This document shows positions 52,272 to 61,572 of a stretch of DNA of 64,000 bases, in pieces. Made by a program: the position numbers and the translations under genes. The notes under the pieces are model-generated. The model searched no databases, had not been told where the DNA came from, and was given only the letters and a program-made list of their open reading frames with translations. The stretch comes from Veillonella dispar (GTDB lineage: Bacteria > Bacillota > Negativicutes > Veillonellales > Veillonellaceae): NCBI RefSeq assembly GCF_900637515.1, contig NZ_LR134375.1, positions 124,001-188,000 on the forward strand, read 5' to 3'. The first letter of the stretch is position 1; each line of letters opens with the position of its first letter.

Positions 52272-52452
52272 TTTGTAGTTCCTTCCTTCTGTTTGTAACA
52301 TAATTTTTTAATTCTAGAACTGATTCAGTTGTAGGAGTGAAGTCTTCAATCATAGATGAACCTATGGCATACCAAACTGCATCAAAGTCCTCATAATTAT
52401 CAAATTGTACATCTAAAATGGTGAGTTTTTCTTTATTTACATTTAATGTCAT
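52264..52452 (-). CDS. Small protein, possibly VbhA-like antitoxin
   Basis: 62 residues from the ATG at 52452, with an excellent SD (AAAGGAGGTGCCT). The segment AIGSSMIEDFTPTTESVLELKNYV resembles the short Fic-inhibitor (VbhA-like) antitoxins, where an S/T-x3-E-G/N motif precedes a Pro-Thr turn; here it reads SSMIED, with Asp at the last place. No Fic domain follows, only the 59-residue reading frame above. Assignment is tentative. Confidence 0.5.
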   Translation of the reverse strand: MTLNVNKEKLTILDVQFDNYEDFDAVWYAIGSSMIEDFTPTTESVLELKNYVTNRRKELQIG

Positions 52453-52587
52453 AGGCACCTCCTTTATTACTATTATTATAGCATAGCTCGTCTCTTTATT
52501 TTGTATACATGACCTATTTTATTGACTATTTACTTATCTATTCATATAGTTAATATATAAGTACTAATTAATTTTTAGGAGGTTCCT

Positions 52588-53883
52588 ATGTCTGTAAAAG
52601 ATTTCGTACAACAACGACGTGATGATTTTATCGCTATGCGTCGTGATTTTCATATGTATCCAGAGCCAGCTTGGCTTGAATATCGTTCTGCTTCTAAAGT
52701 AGCTGAAAAGATAATTTCTTTAGGGTATGATGTAGCACTTGGTGCAGATGTACTCGATTTAGATTCTCGTATGGGTTTACCTAGCGAAGAGGTTATGAAA
52801 GCAGCCATGGCTCGCGCTATGGATGAAGGCGCTGATCCTGAGCTCGTAGAAAAAATGGGCTATGGTAAAACAGCTATCGTAGCAACTATGAAGTTCAGTG
52901 ATGATGGTCCTGTAGGAGCGTTCCGTGCAGATATGGATTCCAATGATGTAATCGAATCTAAAGCATCTAACCATATTCCTGCTAAGAATGGTTTCCGTTC
53001 CCGCCATGAGAAGGCTATGCATGCTTGTGGTCATGATACACATATGACAATGGGCCTTGGCCTTGCTGAATATATTGCTACACATAAGGATGGCTTGAAG
53101 GGTACTATTAAACTTATCTTCCAACCAGCAGAGGAAGGCGTACGTGGTGCTAAAGCGATGGTAGAGGCTGGCGTAGTAGATGACGTTGACTTGATGTTCG
53201 GCATGCATATCGGATTCAATGAACAGTTATCTAATTGCTTTGCTTGTAGTGATCATGGCTTTTTAGCGACTACAAAACTTGATGCTGTATTCCATGGCTA
53301 TTCTTCCCATGCAGGTGGTTCCCCAGAAAAGGCTCAAAATGCCATGCTTGCAGGCTGTACAGCTGTTATTAACTTACAAGCCATTGCTCGCCATAGTGGG
53401 GGTGCATCTCGCATGAATGTAGGCGTTTTTGAAAGTGGTACAGGTCGCAATGTTACTCCTGATGTAGCAACACTTAAATTAGAAACTCGTGGTGCTACTA
53501 CAGAGATCAATGATTATATGATTGAACGTACTAAGACCATTATTAAAGGTGCTGCAGAAATGCATGATTGTACCTTTGAAATTACAAAACAAGGTGAAAC
53601 TCCTGCAGGACGTATTAGCGATGATTTAGCTCGCGAAGTACAATCTATCATTGAACCATTAGGTATCTTTAAAGAAGTTCCATTCGATTATAGCGGTGGC
53701 GGTAGTGAAGACTGTGCTTACTTCTTAAATCGTGTTATTGATCGTGGTGGTCGAGCAACCTATATGGTATTGGGCTCAGCTATTAAAGCACCTCATCATA
53801 ATCCATTATTCGATATCGATGAAGAAGACATGCTAAACGGTATTGTTGCGTTAGGTACAATTGCTACTCACTATTTAAAATAG
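52588..53883 (+). CDS. M20 family amidohydrolase (AbgA-like)
   Basis: 431 residues. The dizinc motifs are HACGHDTHMTMGLGLAEYI (about 148) and FQPAEEGVRGAKAMVEAG (about 178). A dimerisation (lid) domain follows around 225-335. The N-terminal insertion before the metal site (about 55-100) resembles AbgA, one half of p-aminobenzoyl-glutamate hydrolase, but simple aminoacylases are also possible. AGGAGG precedes the ATG. The first of three genes (two hydrolases and a carrier) in the same direction. Confidence 0.88.
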   Translation: MSVKDFVQQRRDDFIAMRRDFHMYPEPAWLEYRSASKVAEKIISLGYDVALGADVLDLDSRMGLPSEEVMKAAMARAMDEGADPELVEKMGYGKTAIVATMKFSDDGPVGAFRADMDSNDVIESKASNHIPAKNGFRSRHEKAMHACGHDTHMTMGLGLAEYIATHKDGLKGTIKLIFQPAEEGVRGAKAMVEAGVVDDVDLMFGMHIGFNEQLSNCFACSDHGFLATTKLDAVFHGYSSHAGGSPEKAQNAMLAGCTAVINLQAIARHSGGASRMNVGVFESGTGRNVTPDVATLKLETRGATTEINDYMIERTKTIIKGAAEMHDCTFEITKQGETPAGRISDDLAREVQSIIEPLGIFKEVPFDYSGGGSEDCAYFLNRVIDRGGRATYMVLGSAIKAPHHNPLFDIDEEDMLNGIVALGTIATHYLK

Positions 53884-54015
53884 GACATATTGATTGAGAT
53901 ATTGTGATGCATACATCCAAGCTATAGGTACATAACTATATAGATGTATGCATCGAAATATGTATAGTGTGCTATATATTAGATGTAATATGAGTATTAG
54001 ATTGTGAGGTGTTAT

Positions 54016-55260
54016 ATGATTCAACGAGAGCGTTTAGCTAAAGATTTTGATGCTATGGCACAGTTGACTGCACCTGGTGAGGGAATCAATCGCCTAGCTT
54101 TTACCGATGCAGATTGGAAGGGGCGTCAATATATTATTGATTGTATGACTGATGCGGGTCTAACTGTAGAGATAGACGATTTTGGAAATGTACTAGGCTA
54201 TAAGGTAGGTAAGAATCCTGATTTACCGGTTGTCATGGTTGGTTCTCATACGGACAGCGTGCCTAATGGAGGCAATTATGATGGTGTGGTGGGTGTATTA
54301 TCTGCTATCGAAGCGGTTCGCAGTATGACTGATGATGGTTTTGAACATGATCATACCATTGCAGTGGTAGACTTTATGTGTGAAGAGTCTAGCCGCTTTG
54401 GAGCAGCCACATTAGGCAGTAAAGCTATGCGCGGTGAATTGACATTGCAAGATTTACATCGCTTAGTAGATAAACAAGGTATTTCCTTGTATGACGCATT
54501 AAAAGCGCGTAATTTAAATCTAGATGCTATTGAACATATGGAATATAAACGACCTGTAAAGTCTTTCACAGAAATTCATATTGAACAAGGTAAAGTGTTA
54601 GAGCACAAAGCTAAACCCATCGGCGTTGTAACTGGTATTGCCGCACCAGAGCGGTTCTATGTAACCATTCGTGGCAATGCAGATCATAGTGGGGCTACAC
54701 CAATGAACTTGCGTCATGATGCACTCTGTGGGGCTTCTAAAATCATTCTCGGTATTGAGGAGATTGCATCTATGCAAGAGGAGCCTCCAGTAGTGGGTAC
54801 AGTCGGTGTAGTAGAGGTTGTGCCAGGAGCGATGAACGTTATTCCTGGAGCAGTTAAACTGGGCGTAGATATTCGCAGTATTTCTAAGGTGGCCCGAGAT
54901 TCTGTAGTTACCCTCATTAAGGAATTTATTGATGTTATTGCAGAGAAACGAGGCTTATCCTATACGATTGAACCTGTTGCACAGGATCATCCTGTAGTGA
55001 TGAATCCGGCTATGATTCGCGAAATTGAAGAGGCTGTTAAGTCTGTAGGCGTAGACTATATGACCATGCCAAGCGGTGCTGGTCATGATGCCATGCATTG
55101 GGCTGATGATGTTCCTACAGGAATGATTTTTATCCCATGCCGTGAAGGTATCAGCCATAATCCAGCTGAATTTGCAGATATGGATGACATCGTTACGGGA
55201 GCTAAGATATTAGACACGGTGCTAAGAAAGCTTAGCTTAGAAAGTACTAAACTTAACTAG
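54016..55260 (+). CDS. M20 family Zn hydrolase, N-carbamoyl-amino-acid / allantoate amidohydrolase type
   Basis: 414 residues from ATG 54016 (GAGG at 54006). The motifs VGSHTDSVPNGGNYDGVVGVL (about 76), CEESSRFGAATLGSKAM (about 120) and EIHIEQGKVLE, RGNADHSGATPMNLRHDA are those of the HyuC/AllC/Dht amidase group, which releases the carbamoyl or ureido group from N-carbamoyl amino acids, allantoate or ureidoglycine. Substrate not determinable. Between the AbgA-like gene and the DcuC-like carrier. Confidence 0.92.
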   Translation: MIQRERLAKDFDAMAQLTAPGEGINRLAFTDADWKGRQYIIDCMTDAGLTVEIDDFGNVLGYKVGKNPDLPVVMVGSHTDSVPNGGNYDGVVGVLSAIEAVRSMTDDGFEHDHTIAVVDFMCEESSRFGAATLGSKAMRGELTLQDLHRLVDKQGISLYDALKARNLNLDAIEHMEYKRPVKSFTEIHIEQGKVLEHKAKPIGVVTGIAAPERFYVTIRGNADHSGATPMNLRHDALCGASKIILGIEEIASMQEEPPVVGTVGVVEVVPGAMNVIPGAVKLGVDIRSISKVARDSVVTLIKEFIDVIAEKRGLSYTIEPVAQDHPVVMNPAMIREIEEAVKSVGVDYMTMPSGAGHDAMHWADDVPTGMIFIPCREGISHNPAEFADMDDIVTGAKILDTVLRKLSLESTKLN

Positions 55261-55416
55261 GTTGAGTACTGTGGAATATTTGATGTAGATATAATTTAGT
55301 TAGATCTGTGTTAACTAGCTAAGATATCATGTTTTACGTGGTTAGAAGGGTGTATTCCGTAATAGAATGGCAGAGAATACTTGCTATTGATAGGGAATAC
55401 ATGGATTGGAGAGATT

Positions 55417-56670
55417 ATGGTTATTGCTGGTGTTGTTATCGTAGTGGCAACGTTTATTGCCATTATTAAGCAGTTTGAAACACGGCTTGTGTTGTTATTA
55501 TCGGGCTTATTAATGTGTTTTATAGGTGGGCAGCTTAGTGCTGGTACGACAGCCTTTGTAAAAGAGCTTACAAATCCAGGTCTTGTACCAACTATTTGTA
55601 CAGTGCTTGGTTTTAGTTATGTTATGGAGTATACAAAATGTACAGAGCACATGGTATATTTCATCTCTGCAGGCCTTAAAAAGATGACTAAAATCATCAT
55701 TCCTGGTGCTGTTATTATTACGTTCTTGATCAATATTGCGTTACCTACAGCGGCAGGCTGTGCAGCTGCAGTAGGTGCTCTATTAATTCCTGCACTTATT
55801 CGCTCCGGTGTGCATCCAGCGATGGCAGGTTCCGCTATTTTCTTAGGAACTTGGGGTAGTGCATTGAGTCCTGGTCTTATGTTTAACCCTCAAGTAGCAC
55901 AACTTGCCGGTGAAGACGTAATGACCGTTATCGCTAGCTTTTCTATGCAAGCCATTATTGGCATTGTCGTAGCAGCTATTTTGCTCAATATCGTAGCTAT
56001 CGTTAAGAAAGAGCATACAGGATATGTATTGAAAGAGGCTAACGAAGAAGAAGGCAAAGAATTTAAAGTAAATTATTTATATGCTATCATCCCAATTATT
56101 CCGCTTGTATTACTCGTACTCGGTAGTAAACAAGTAGCAGTGATTCCTGAAATTTCTGTTCCTGTATCTATGCTCATTGGTACAGCTATCGGTATTATTG
56201 CCGTACGTCCTAATGTAACGGAAGCAGTTAAGAAATTCTTCCGCGGTACTGGCGATGGTATGTGTGATGTTGTGGGTCTTATGGCTGCGGCGGCAGCCTT
56301 TACTGCGGGTATGCAGTACATTGGGCTTACAAATGCACTCATTGATGGTATGAAGAACTCTCAACAAATCGCTCAAATTGGTGCGGCCTTTGGTCCATTC
56401 TTATTAGCTGTTATCTCTGGTTCTGGTAATGCAGCAGCCCTTGCATTTAACGGAGCTGTAACACCTCATGCAGCAGACTTTGGCTATGGCATCATGCAAC
56501 TCGGCTCTATGGCCCAATTAGGTGCTGGCATCGGTCGTAGTATGAGTCCAGTAGCAGGTGCAGGTATCATCATTGCTGGCCTTGCAGGCATTAACCCTAT
56601 GGAAATGGCAAAACGCAATGCTGTACCATGTATTATTGCTACAGTAGTGATTATGCTATTGTTATTATAA
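55417..56670 (+). CDS. dcuC: DcuC family C4-dicarboxylate/anaerobic carrier
   Basis: 417 residues from ATG 55417 (GGAGAG); the frame is open to 55381 without an SD. Polytopic membrane protein with 10-12 segments. The ALPTAAGCAAAVGALLIPALIRSG region and the later SGSGNAAALAFNGAVTPHA match DcuC, a succinate/fumarate antiporter of anaerobes. Because it follows two amidohydrolase genes, it may carry their substrate instead. The symbol denotes the family, not a proven substrate. Confidence 0.88.
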   Translation: MVIAGVVIVVATFIAIIKQFETRLVLLLSGLLMCFIGGQLSAGTTAFVKELTNPGLVPTICTVLGFSYVMEYTKCTEHMVYFISAGLKKMTKIIIPGAVIITFLINIALPTAAGCAAAVGALLIPALIRSGVHPAMAGSAIFLGTWGSALSPGLMFNPQVAQLAGEDVMTVIASFSMQAIIGIVVAAILLNIVAIVKKEHTGYVLKEANEEEGKEFKVNYLYAIIPIIPLVLLVLGSKQVAVIPEISVPVSMLIGTAIGIIAVRPNVTEAVKKFFRGTGDGMCDVVGLMAAAAAFTAGMQYIGLTNALIDGMKNSQQIAQIGAAFGPFLLAVISGSGNAAALAFNGAVTPHAADFGYGIMQLGSMAQLGAGIGRSMSPVAGAGIIIAGLAGINPMEMAKRNAVPCIIATVVIMLLLL

Positions 56671-56755
56671 TTATAATTAGATGAAAGTAGTTGTGCAGTT
56701 GTAATGCTATAAAGCACATCTGCTCAACGACCTTAAATTTAAAGTTCACAAGAAA

Positions 56756-56796
56756 AGAACCCCATCATGATTAATATCATGATGGGGTTCTCTTTA
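56756..56796. terminator. Bidirectional terminator between the dcuC and MFS genes
   Basis: AGAACCCCATCATGA pairs exactly with TCATGATGGGGTTCT. Pyrimidine/T-rich tails lie on both strands. Confidence 0.93.
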
Positions 56797-56811
56797 TAAT
56801 GTAGATTTCTA

Positions 56812-57990
56812 TTATTTAAGTTTGAAGCCAATCCAGAGAGCGGAAATAATAAATAAGCCACCGCTAACCCAGAATAGGGTAGTAAAGCCTAGCCATGCCA
56901 TAAGGCTAGCACCACCGACGGATCCTAAGAAGTAGCCAAAGAATAGACAAGATTGATTGTAGGAGAATACTTGTCCTGTAAATTCACGAGGCGTTTTTGA
57001 GGATAGATAGGTGTTTAAAGCAGGCAACATGCCACCTAAACCAAAACCTTGTAGGAACCTGATTATTGCAAGTTGATATACATCAGAAACATAGGCTTGA
57101 GGGATATTTAGAATCCCTACATAAATAAGAGATACTACTAATACTTTCCGTGGCCCAATCTTGTCGACTAATTTACCTAGTGGAGAACTACTCATAAGTT
57201 GAGCAATACCCATAGCGGAGAATACAGCGCCTGCAATAAATGCTAGATTTTCTGTATCACTAGGAACGATTCCCTTAATATATACAGAGATAACAGGTTG
57301 TAAGGACATGATGCATATTGCATAGATAAAGGACGCTACACATAATGCGACAATACTATTAAATTCCGGTATTTGCTCTTTCAACTTACGGATGGAAAGT
57401 TTTTCAGGATTCGGTTGTGGTACATAATTTTCATGGATGAATATAGTAGCCAGCACACCAGCTAAACCCATGAGCGTACCGACGATGATGAAGTCATTGC
57501 GAATGCCTACTGTATCTGCAATATAGCCGCCCAATAAAGGCCCTATTAGTGAACCAGCAAGATTAGCAGATGCTAATAATCCTAAGGCCCAACCTGTCCG
57601 CTCAATAGGTGATTCTGAAGCTATTAATGTAATTGATGCCGAGTAAAAACCACTTACTAGACCTTGGACGAGCCGGATTAAAACAACCCCTTCGGGTGTA
57701 GTTTGAAAAGCAATTAATATATTGCATAATGCCATGCCAAAGCTAGATCGTATTAATGTAATTTTACGACCTTTTTTGTCGGCAACACGCCCCCAAAATG
57801 GTGCTGCTAAGCAAACGATTATATAGGTTGCGCCAGTGGCTAACCCAGACCATAAGGACATAGCTTCTGGAGTTTGTACGCCTAAATCATGAAAGTATAA
57901 AGGCAGAATTGGAGCTAACTGGCTTACACCAAAGGCTGTACAGAATACACAGACTAAACTGATGTACACCGTTCGTTTCCATGTTTCCAA
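56812..57990 (-). CDS. MFS transporter, drug-efflux type
   Basis: 392 residues with 12 membrane segments. Motif A appears as GRVADKKGRKITL (about 66-78) and again, weaker, in the second half as LGKLVDKIGPRKVL; motif C-like GLLASANLAGSLIGPLLGG is in segment five, as in DHA1-type efflux pumps. The start is TTG at 57990, well spaced from GGAGGG; no in-frame ATG lies near. The leader carries a 17-bp tandem duplication. Downstream of the Sel1 protein gene. Confidence 0.88.
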   Translation of the reverse strand: METWKRTVYISLVCVFCTAFGVSQLAPILPLYFHDLGVQTPEAMSLWSGLATGATYIIVCLAAPFWGRVADKKGRKITLIRSSFGMALCNILIAFQTTPEGVVLIRLVQGLVSGFYSASITLIASESPIERTGWALGLLASANLAGSLIGPLLGGYIADTVGIRNDFIIVGTLMGLAGVLATIFIHENYVPQPNPEKLSIRKLKEQIPEFNSIVALCVASFIYAICIMSLQPVISVYIKGIVPSDTENLAFIAGAVFSAMGIAQLMSSSPLGKLVDKIGPRKVLVVSLIYVGILNIPQAYVSDVYQLAIIRFLQGFGLGGMLPALNTYLSSKTPREFTGQVFSYNQSCLFFGYFLGSVGGASLMAWLGFTTLFWVSGGLFIISALWIGFKLK

Positions 57991-58000
57991 AGTATCCCTC

Positions 58001-58034
58001 CTTTCTTAGTTTTAGTACTTTCTTAGTTTTAGTA
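58001..58034. repeat. Perfect 17-bp tandem duplication
   Basis: CTTTCTTAGTTTTAGTA occurs twice head to tail (58001-58017, 58018-58034) in the 66-base gap between the Sel1 protein gene and the MFS gene, ending against the MFS ribosome-binding site. Confidence 0.95.
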
Positions 58035-58056
58035 TGTTCTTAATAAAATAATATCC

Positions 58057-60270
58057 TTATTTCTTTTTAATTTCATCCCAATCACTTAAGTCAGGAAGCT
58101 TATTGCTAGTTATAGAGTCCTGAATCCAGTAGTTGATGGAGGTTAAGTTGCAAGACTCTCGTTCAAAGCCATATTCGTTGTCCTCATCTACAGTGGCATA
58201 GAGTCGAATGCGTAAGTTTTTACCTTTTGCGCGCTCGATGTAATAGCTAATACATTGCTCATCAAGGCTAGAAGGGCGAACCTCAATAATATTATACTTG
58301 CCATTCGCTACGCCTTCTAAGGCATCCTTGATCATTTGATTGGAAAGTTCATATTGATTAAGGTAGAAGATATCGTTGTCACAAGTTAATACATATTCTC
58401 GAGGAGGCGTAGTGTTTTTGTACTGTTTCTCCCAACTTTCATCAATAACAGGTAATGTAGCATTATCATAGAAGTCTTTAATTAAAGCGAGACCTGCAGG
58501 AATGGACATTTCTTTAAAGTATCTTATTTCATATACTCTAGGATCCACGTTTTCATCTAGTTCGCTAGGCTCCTCAATGTAGCCGTATAGATAGATAGTA
58601 CAAGAGTTTGTATCTTCATTGTGGAACATAACGATACTGTACACATCGTAAATTACGTTTTCTATGGATTGGCGATTATCGTAGATGATAAAGCTGAGAT
58701 ATTTTTGTGTATCCCATTCTCGTTGAATGAAATTCCAGTCGTATCTATTGGTGCGCCAACCAGTAGTAGAGTCCTCAAAGATTTCTAATACATCTACGGA
58801 GTTTTGAGGCCAAGCAGGGGGCATAGGATTACATGTTGTAGAAGATTGCGTTATTCCTTCTTTGTACTGATAGTGTCCATCAACGAGTTCAAAGGCCTCT
58901 AATCGCTCAGATGCTTCGTCAGGAATTACCAACGGCTTACCAGTGCCTAACCAATTATCATTTCTTGTGTTGAGACGATTGATGCTTTCACGAGCATGCT
59001 CGTAAAACGTAACGGCTTGGTCTAAATCCGGTTCTTTTGTAATGGCACCAATTTCGTAGCAATAGCCGGCGGCCAGTTGCCATAGATGGTCAGCATAGTC
59101 ATAACTACCGTATCTATCGAAACATTTGCTAGCCTGATTAACGCACTCTATGGCGGTTCTTATGGCAGGGGTATTACCTTTTTTGAAAGTAAATACATAA
59201 GCGAGATACGGCCAAATCGCATCGAGAGTGTAAATCGCTGGTTGTTGTAATAAGTGAGCGATGCGAGACCAGTCTTGGGACTGACCATCGATATTTAATG
59301 TGCGAAGAATGATGGCTTGCATTGTAACGTAAGCGTGGTCGTTAAAGTCTAAATAATCTGGGCTTATAGCAGCACGCTCGTAGTATTTGAGGGCCTTTTG
59401 AATATCCTGAGGGATTCTTTTGTTAGACTCACATGGTTTTGCATAGTACTCGGCAGCTTCACGCAAACACATGCCATTATTCATGGTTACGCCACGCTCA
59501 AAATATTCGAGTGCTCGTTCATGCTCCCCGCGAGACTTACAAATATCGCCTGCTAAATACATCATGAGTGGCAAACCTGCTGCAGCCCCTTCAAAAATAA
59601 CTTGTTCTTCCATTGCCTTATTATTTTGCTCGGCATAGGTAAGGCGCAAGTTGCGGTACGCAATGACAAGACCTGCCGCTGCAGATTTATGTAACCATTG
59701 CTGCGCAATGGCCGTTACTTTATTTGCCAATCTACGTTGATCTACTTGTACAAATAAAGATTTAAAAAAATGGACAACACCAGATGGTTCACCTTCATTA
59801 ACTATCTTTCGTGCAGATGGCAAGAGGCGGTAATCGCCCCATTGGAATACATTGGCAATGGCGTATGCACAGTAAGAACAACCCTTTTGGGCGCCCTCAT
59901 AGACGCGCTGGAATGCTTGGTCCTTCGTCATAGGCATCTCTTTTTCAATAGTAGGTGTAAGGGCACCAGAGGTACGCATAGCCTGTAAAATATCGATGGC
60001 ACTGCCTTTGCGAATAGCCGTATGTAAATAACTATACGCCTTAGTATCATCCTCGGGGAAACCTGCTTCAATCCAGGTGAACTGAGGGCCAGAATAGACG
60101 CGTGCCAAAATAGCGTACACATCACCAATACCTGGAACCTTTTGGCCTTCCTCGTCAAGTTTCACAAGGGCATCAAGCTCAGACTTGCCCGCCCAAGCTA
60201 TATCTTTATTACACTGGTGGAATATTTTATTGAAAGACTGCTGTATTTGATCCGTGAAATAAAAACTCAT
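58057..60270 (-). CDS. Large Sel1/TPR-repeat protein
   Basis: 737 residues, no signal peptide. The first two thirds (about 40-440) contain Sel1-like helical repeats (ARVYSGPQF..., GAQKGCSYCAYAIANVFQWG, AGDICKSRGEHERALEYFERG, ALKYYERAA). The last 260 residues form a different, mixed alpha/beta domain rich in Tyr, Asp and Glu (NRYDWNFIQREWDTQKYLSFIIYD...), which I do not recognise. Likely an intracellular scaffold. SD GGAGAG. The same strand as the MFS gene. Confidence 0.75.
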   Translation of the reverse strand: MSFYFTDQIQQSFNKIFHQCNKDIAWAGKSELDALVKLDEEGQKVPGIGDVYAILARVYSGPQFTWIEAGFPEDDTKAYSYLHTAIRKGSAIDILQAMRTSGALTPTIEKEMPMTKDQAFQRVYEGAQKGCSYCAYAIANVFQWGDYRLLPSARKIVNEGEPSGVVHFFKSLFVQVDQRRLANKVTAIAQQWLHKSAAAGLVIAYRNLRLTYAEQNNKAMEEQVIFEGAAAGLPLMMYLAGDICKSRGEHERALEYFERGVTMNNGMCLREAAEYYAKPCESNKRIPQDIQKALKYYERAAISPDYLDFNDHAYVTMQAIILRTLNIDGQSQDWSRIAHLLQQPAIYTLDAIWPYLAYVFTFKKGNTPAIRTAIECVNQASKCFDRYGSYDYADHLWQLAAGYCYEIGAITKEPDLDQAVTFYEHARESINRLNTRNDNWLGTGKPLVIPDEASERLEAFELVDGHYQYKEGITQSSTTCNPMPPAWPQNSVDVLEIFEDSTTGWRTNRYDWNFIQREWDTQKYLSFIIYDNRQSIENVIYDVYSIVMFHNEDTNSCTIYLYGYIEEPSELDENVDPRVYEIRYFKEMSIPAGLALIKDFYDNATLPVIDESWEKQYKNTTPPREYVLTCDNDIFYLNQYELSNQMIKDALEGVANGKYNIIEVRPSSLDEQCISYYIERAKGKNLRIRLYATVDEDNEYGFERESCNLTSINYWIQDSITSNKLPDLSDWDEIKKK

Positions 60271-60597
60271 ACTCTCTCCTTCGCATAATAATCAGTAAAA
60301 GCTGATAACATATGTAGTTTCAGTATACTATTAGTGTTTAGAGGAAAACAATATAAATTATCGATTGCTTGAGGAATAATATATTCAATTTTAATTATTT
60401 ATATTAGAATAGATAGAAAACTGGGTGTGATATAACAATAAAAGGGATGAATATGAGAAATATAAATTTTGATATGATGATTGCCGTATTTGGAGCTTGA
60501 TATTATTATTTATCTATATATTTTTGTATTGATTATATTTACATAGCTTTAATTTGTAGATATCCTTCGGTATGAGAGAGAAGAGAGCTTTATTTTA
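60271..60597. other. AT-rich intergenic region
   Basis: 327 bases between the divergent Sel1 and DUF805 genes. Very AT-rich. It must hold promoters for both directions, but no confident -35/-10 pair, RNA or reading frame was identified. Confidence 0.5.
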
Positions 60598-61527
60598 ATG
60601 TGGTTACATAATGAAATTTCACTATTTAAACAAAATATAGAAATGCTGCGAGTGAATCAACGTATAGGCCGATTGGCATTTTTGTGGGCTGTGCTCGGTT
60701 TAATGGGAAGTAAATTTTTAGCGTACCTTCTATTTGTGGTATTGATAGGATTTATTCAAGATGGTCTGTTTCAAGGCAGTACATATTTGTCATATATTTA
60801 TTTTGGATGTTTGCAGATTATACATGTAATTGCATCTATTTTTATTCTCAAACGTAGACTAAATGACTGTGGTTCATCCTTGTGGTATATGATATTAGTT
60901 CCCATAGCATACCTAAGTTTGTGGGTGTATTGGGGGATGAGTTTTAGTTGGGAATCTATATCTGAAACCTTTATCAATACAGGCTTTCATTGGGACGGAT
61001 TTTTCTGGCAGTATTTCATCTTGGCTTGCTTTGCGTTGCCTCTTAGTGTACCGGATTCTAATAAGTATGGTTTAGATGAAGGACGAGATAGCTATAATAA
61101 CTATATTATTTCCTATACTCGAAGTTCCACGATTACTAAAGCTACAAATAATAGTAAATTTGACTATATTTGTAGCTGTATATGGGATGTTTTATTTGCT
61201 AGAATCTTTGATGTTAAGGGAAGGACTCCTGTATCAGCTTTTTGGGTTGGTCTCATAGGAACTCGTCTTTTCATGGATGTCATTATGAATATGGTTATAG
61301 CCGTAGTATCGTTAATTGTTCAGCTTGGTATACCTCTTTATATACCACGTTGGGGATTTATGGCTATCCTGATATGGCCAGCTATAGCAATGATTACATT
61401 AGGCATACGTAGACTTCATGATTCCCTATTAAGTGGGTTATGGATTATTGGTCTTTTCGTTCCGTATATTAATATTTTTGTTAGTTATCATCTTTTGTTT
61501 AAAAAATCTTGGCATATTGAAAGTTAA
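60598..61527 (+). CDS. Membrane protein with two DUF805 domains
   Basis: 309 residues. The DUF805 pattern occurs twice: NQRIGRLAFLW...LKRRLNDCGSSLWY (about 20-100) and DVKGRTPVSAFWVGL...GIRRLHDSLLSGLW (about 205-285), each with about three to four membrane segments. Usual family members have a single copy of about 120 residues. Function unknown. The ATG at 60598 has only a weak GA-rich SD. Confidence 0.8.
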   Translation: MWLHNEISLFKQNIEMLRVNQRIGRLAFLWAVLGLMGSKFLAYLLFVVLIGFIQDGLFQGSTYLSYIYFGCLQIIHVIASIFILKRRLNDCGSSLWYMILVPIAYLSLWVYWGMSFSWESISETFINTGFHWDGFFWQYFILACFALPLSVPDSNKYGLDEGRDSYNNYIISYTRSSTITKATNNSKFDYICSCIWDVLFARIFDVKGRTPVSAFWVGLIGTRLFMDVIMNMVIAVVSLIVQLGIPLYIPRWGFMAILIWPAIAMITLGIRRLHDSLLSGLWIIGLFVPYINIFVSYHLLFKKSWHIES

Positions 61528-61535
61528 GATTCTCC

Positions 61536-61565
61536 TTGACTTTCATTCTATAGAAACATTATAAT
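61536..61565 (+). promoter_or_regulatory. trp operon promoter with TTCTATAGAA in the spacer
   Basis: TTGACT (61536-61541), 18-base spacer, TATAAT (61560-61565). The palindrome TTCTATAGAA (61546-61555) lies in the spacer, as in the his promoter. Confidence 0.7.
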
Positions 61566-61572
61566 CAGATTA

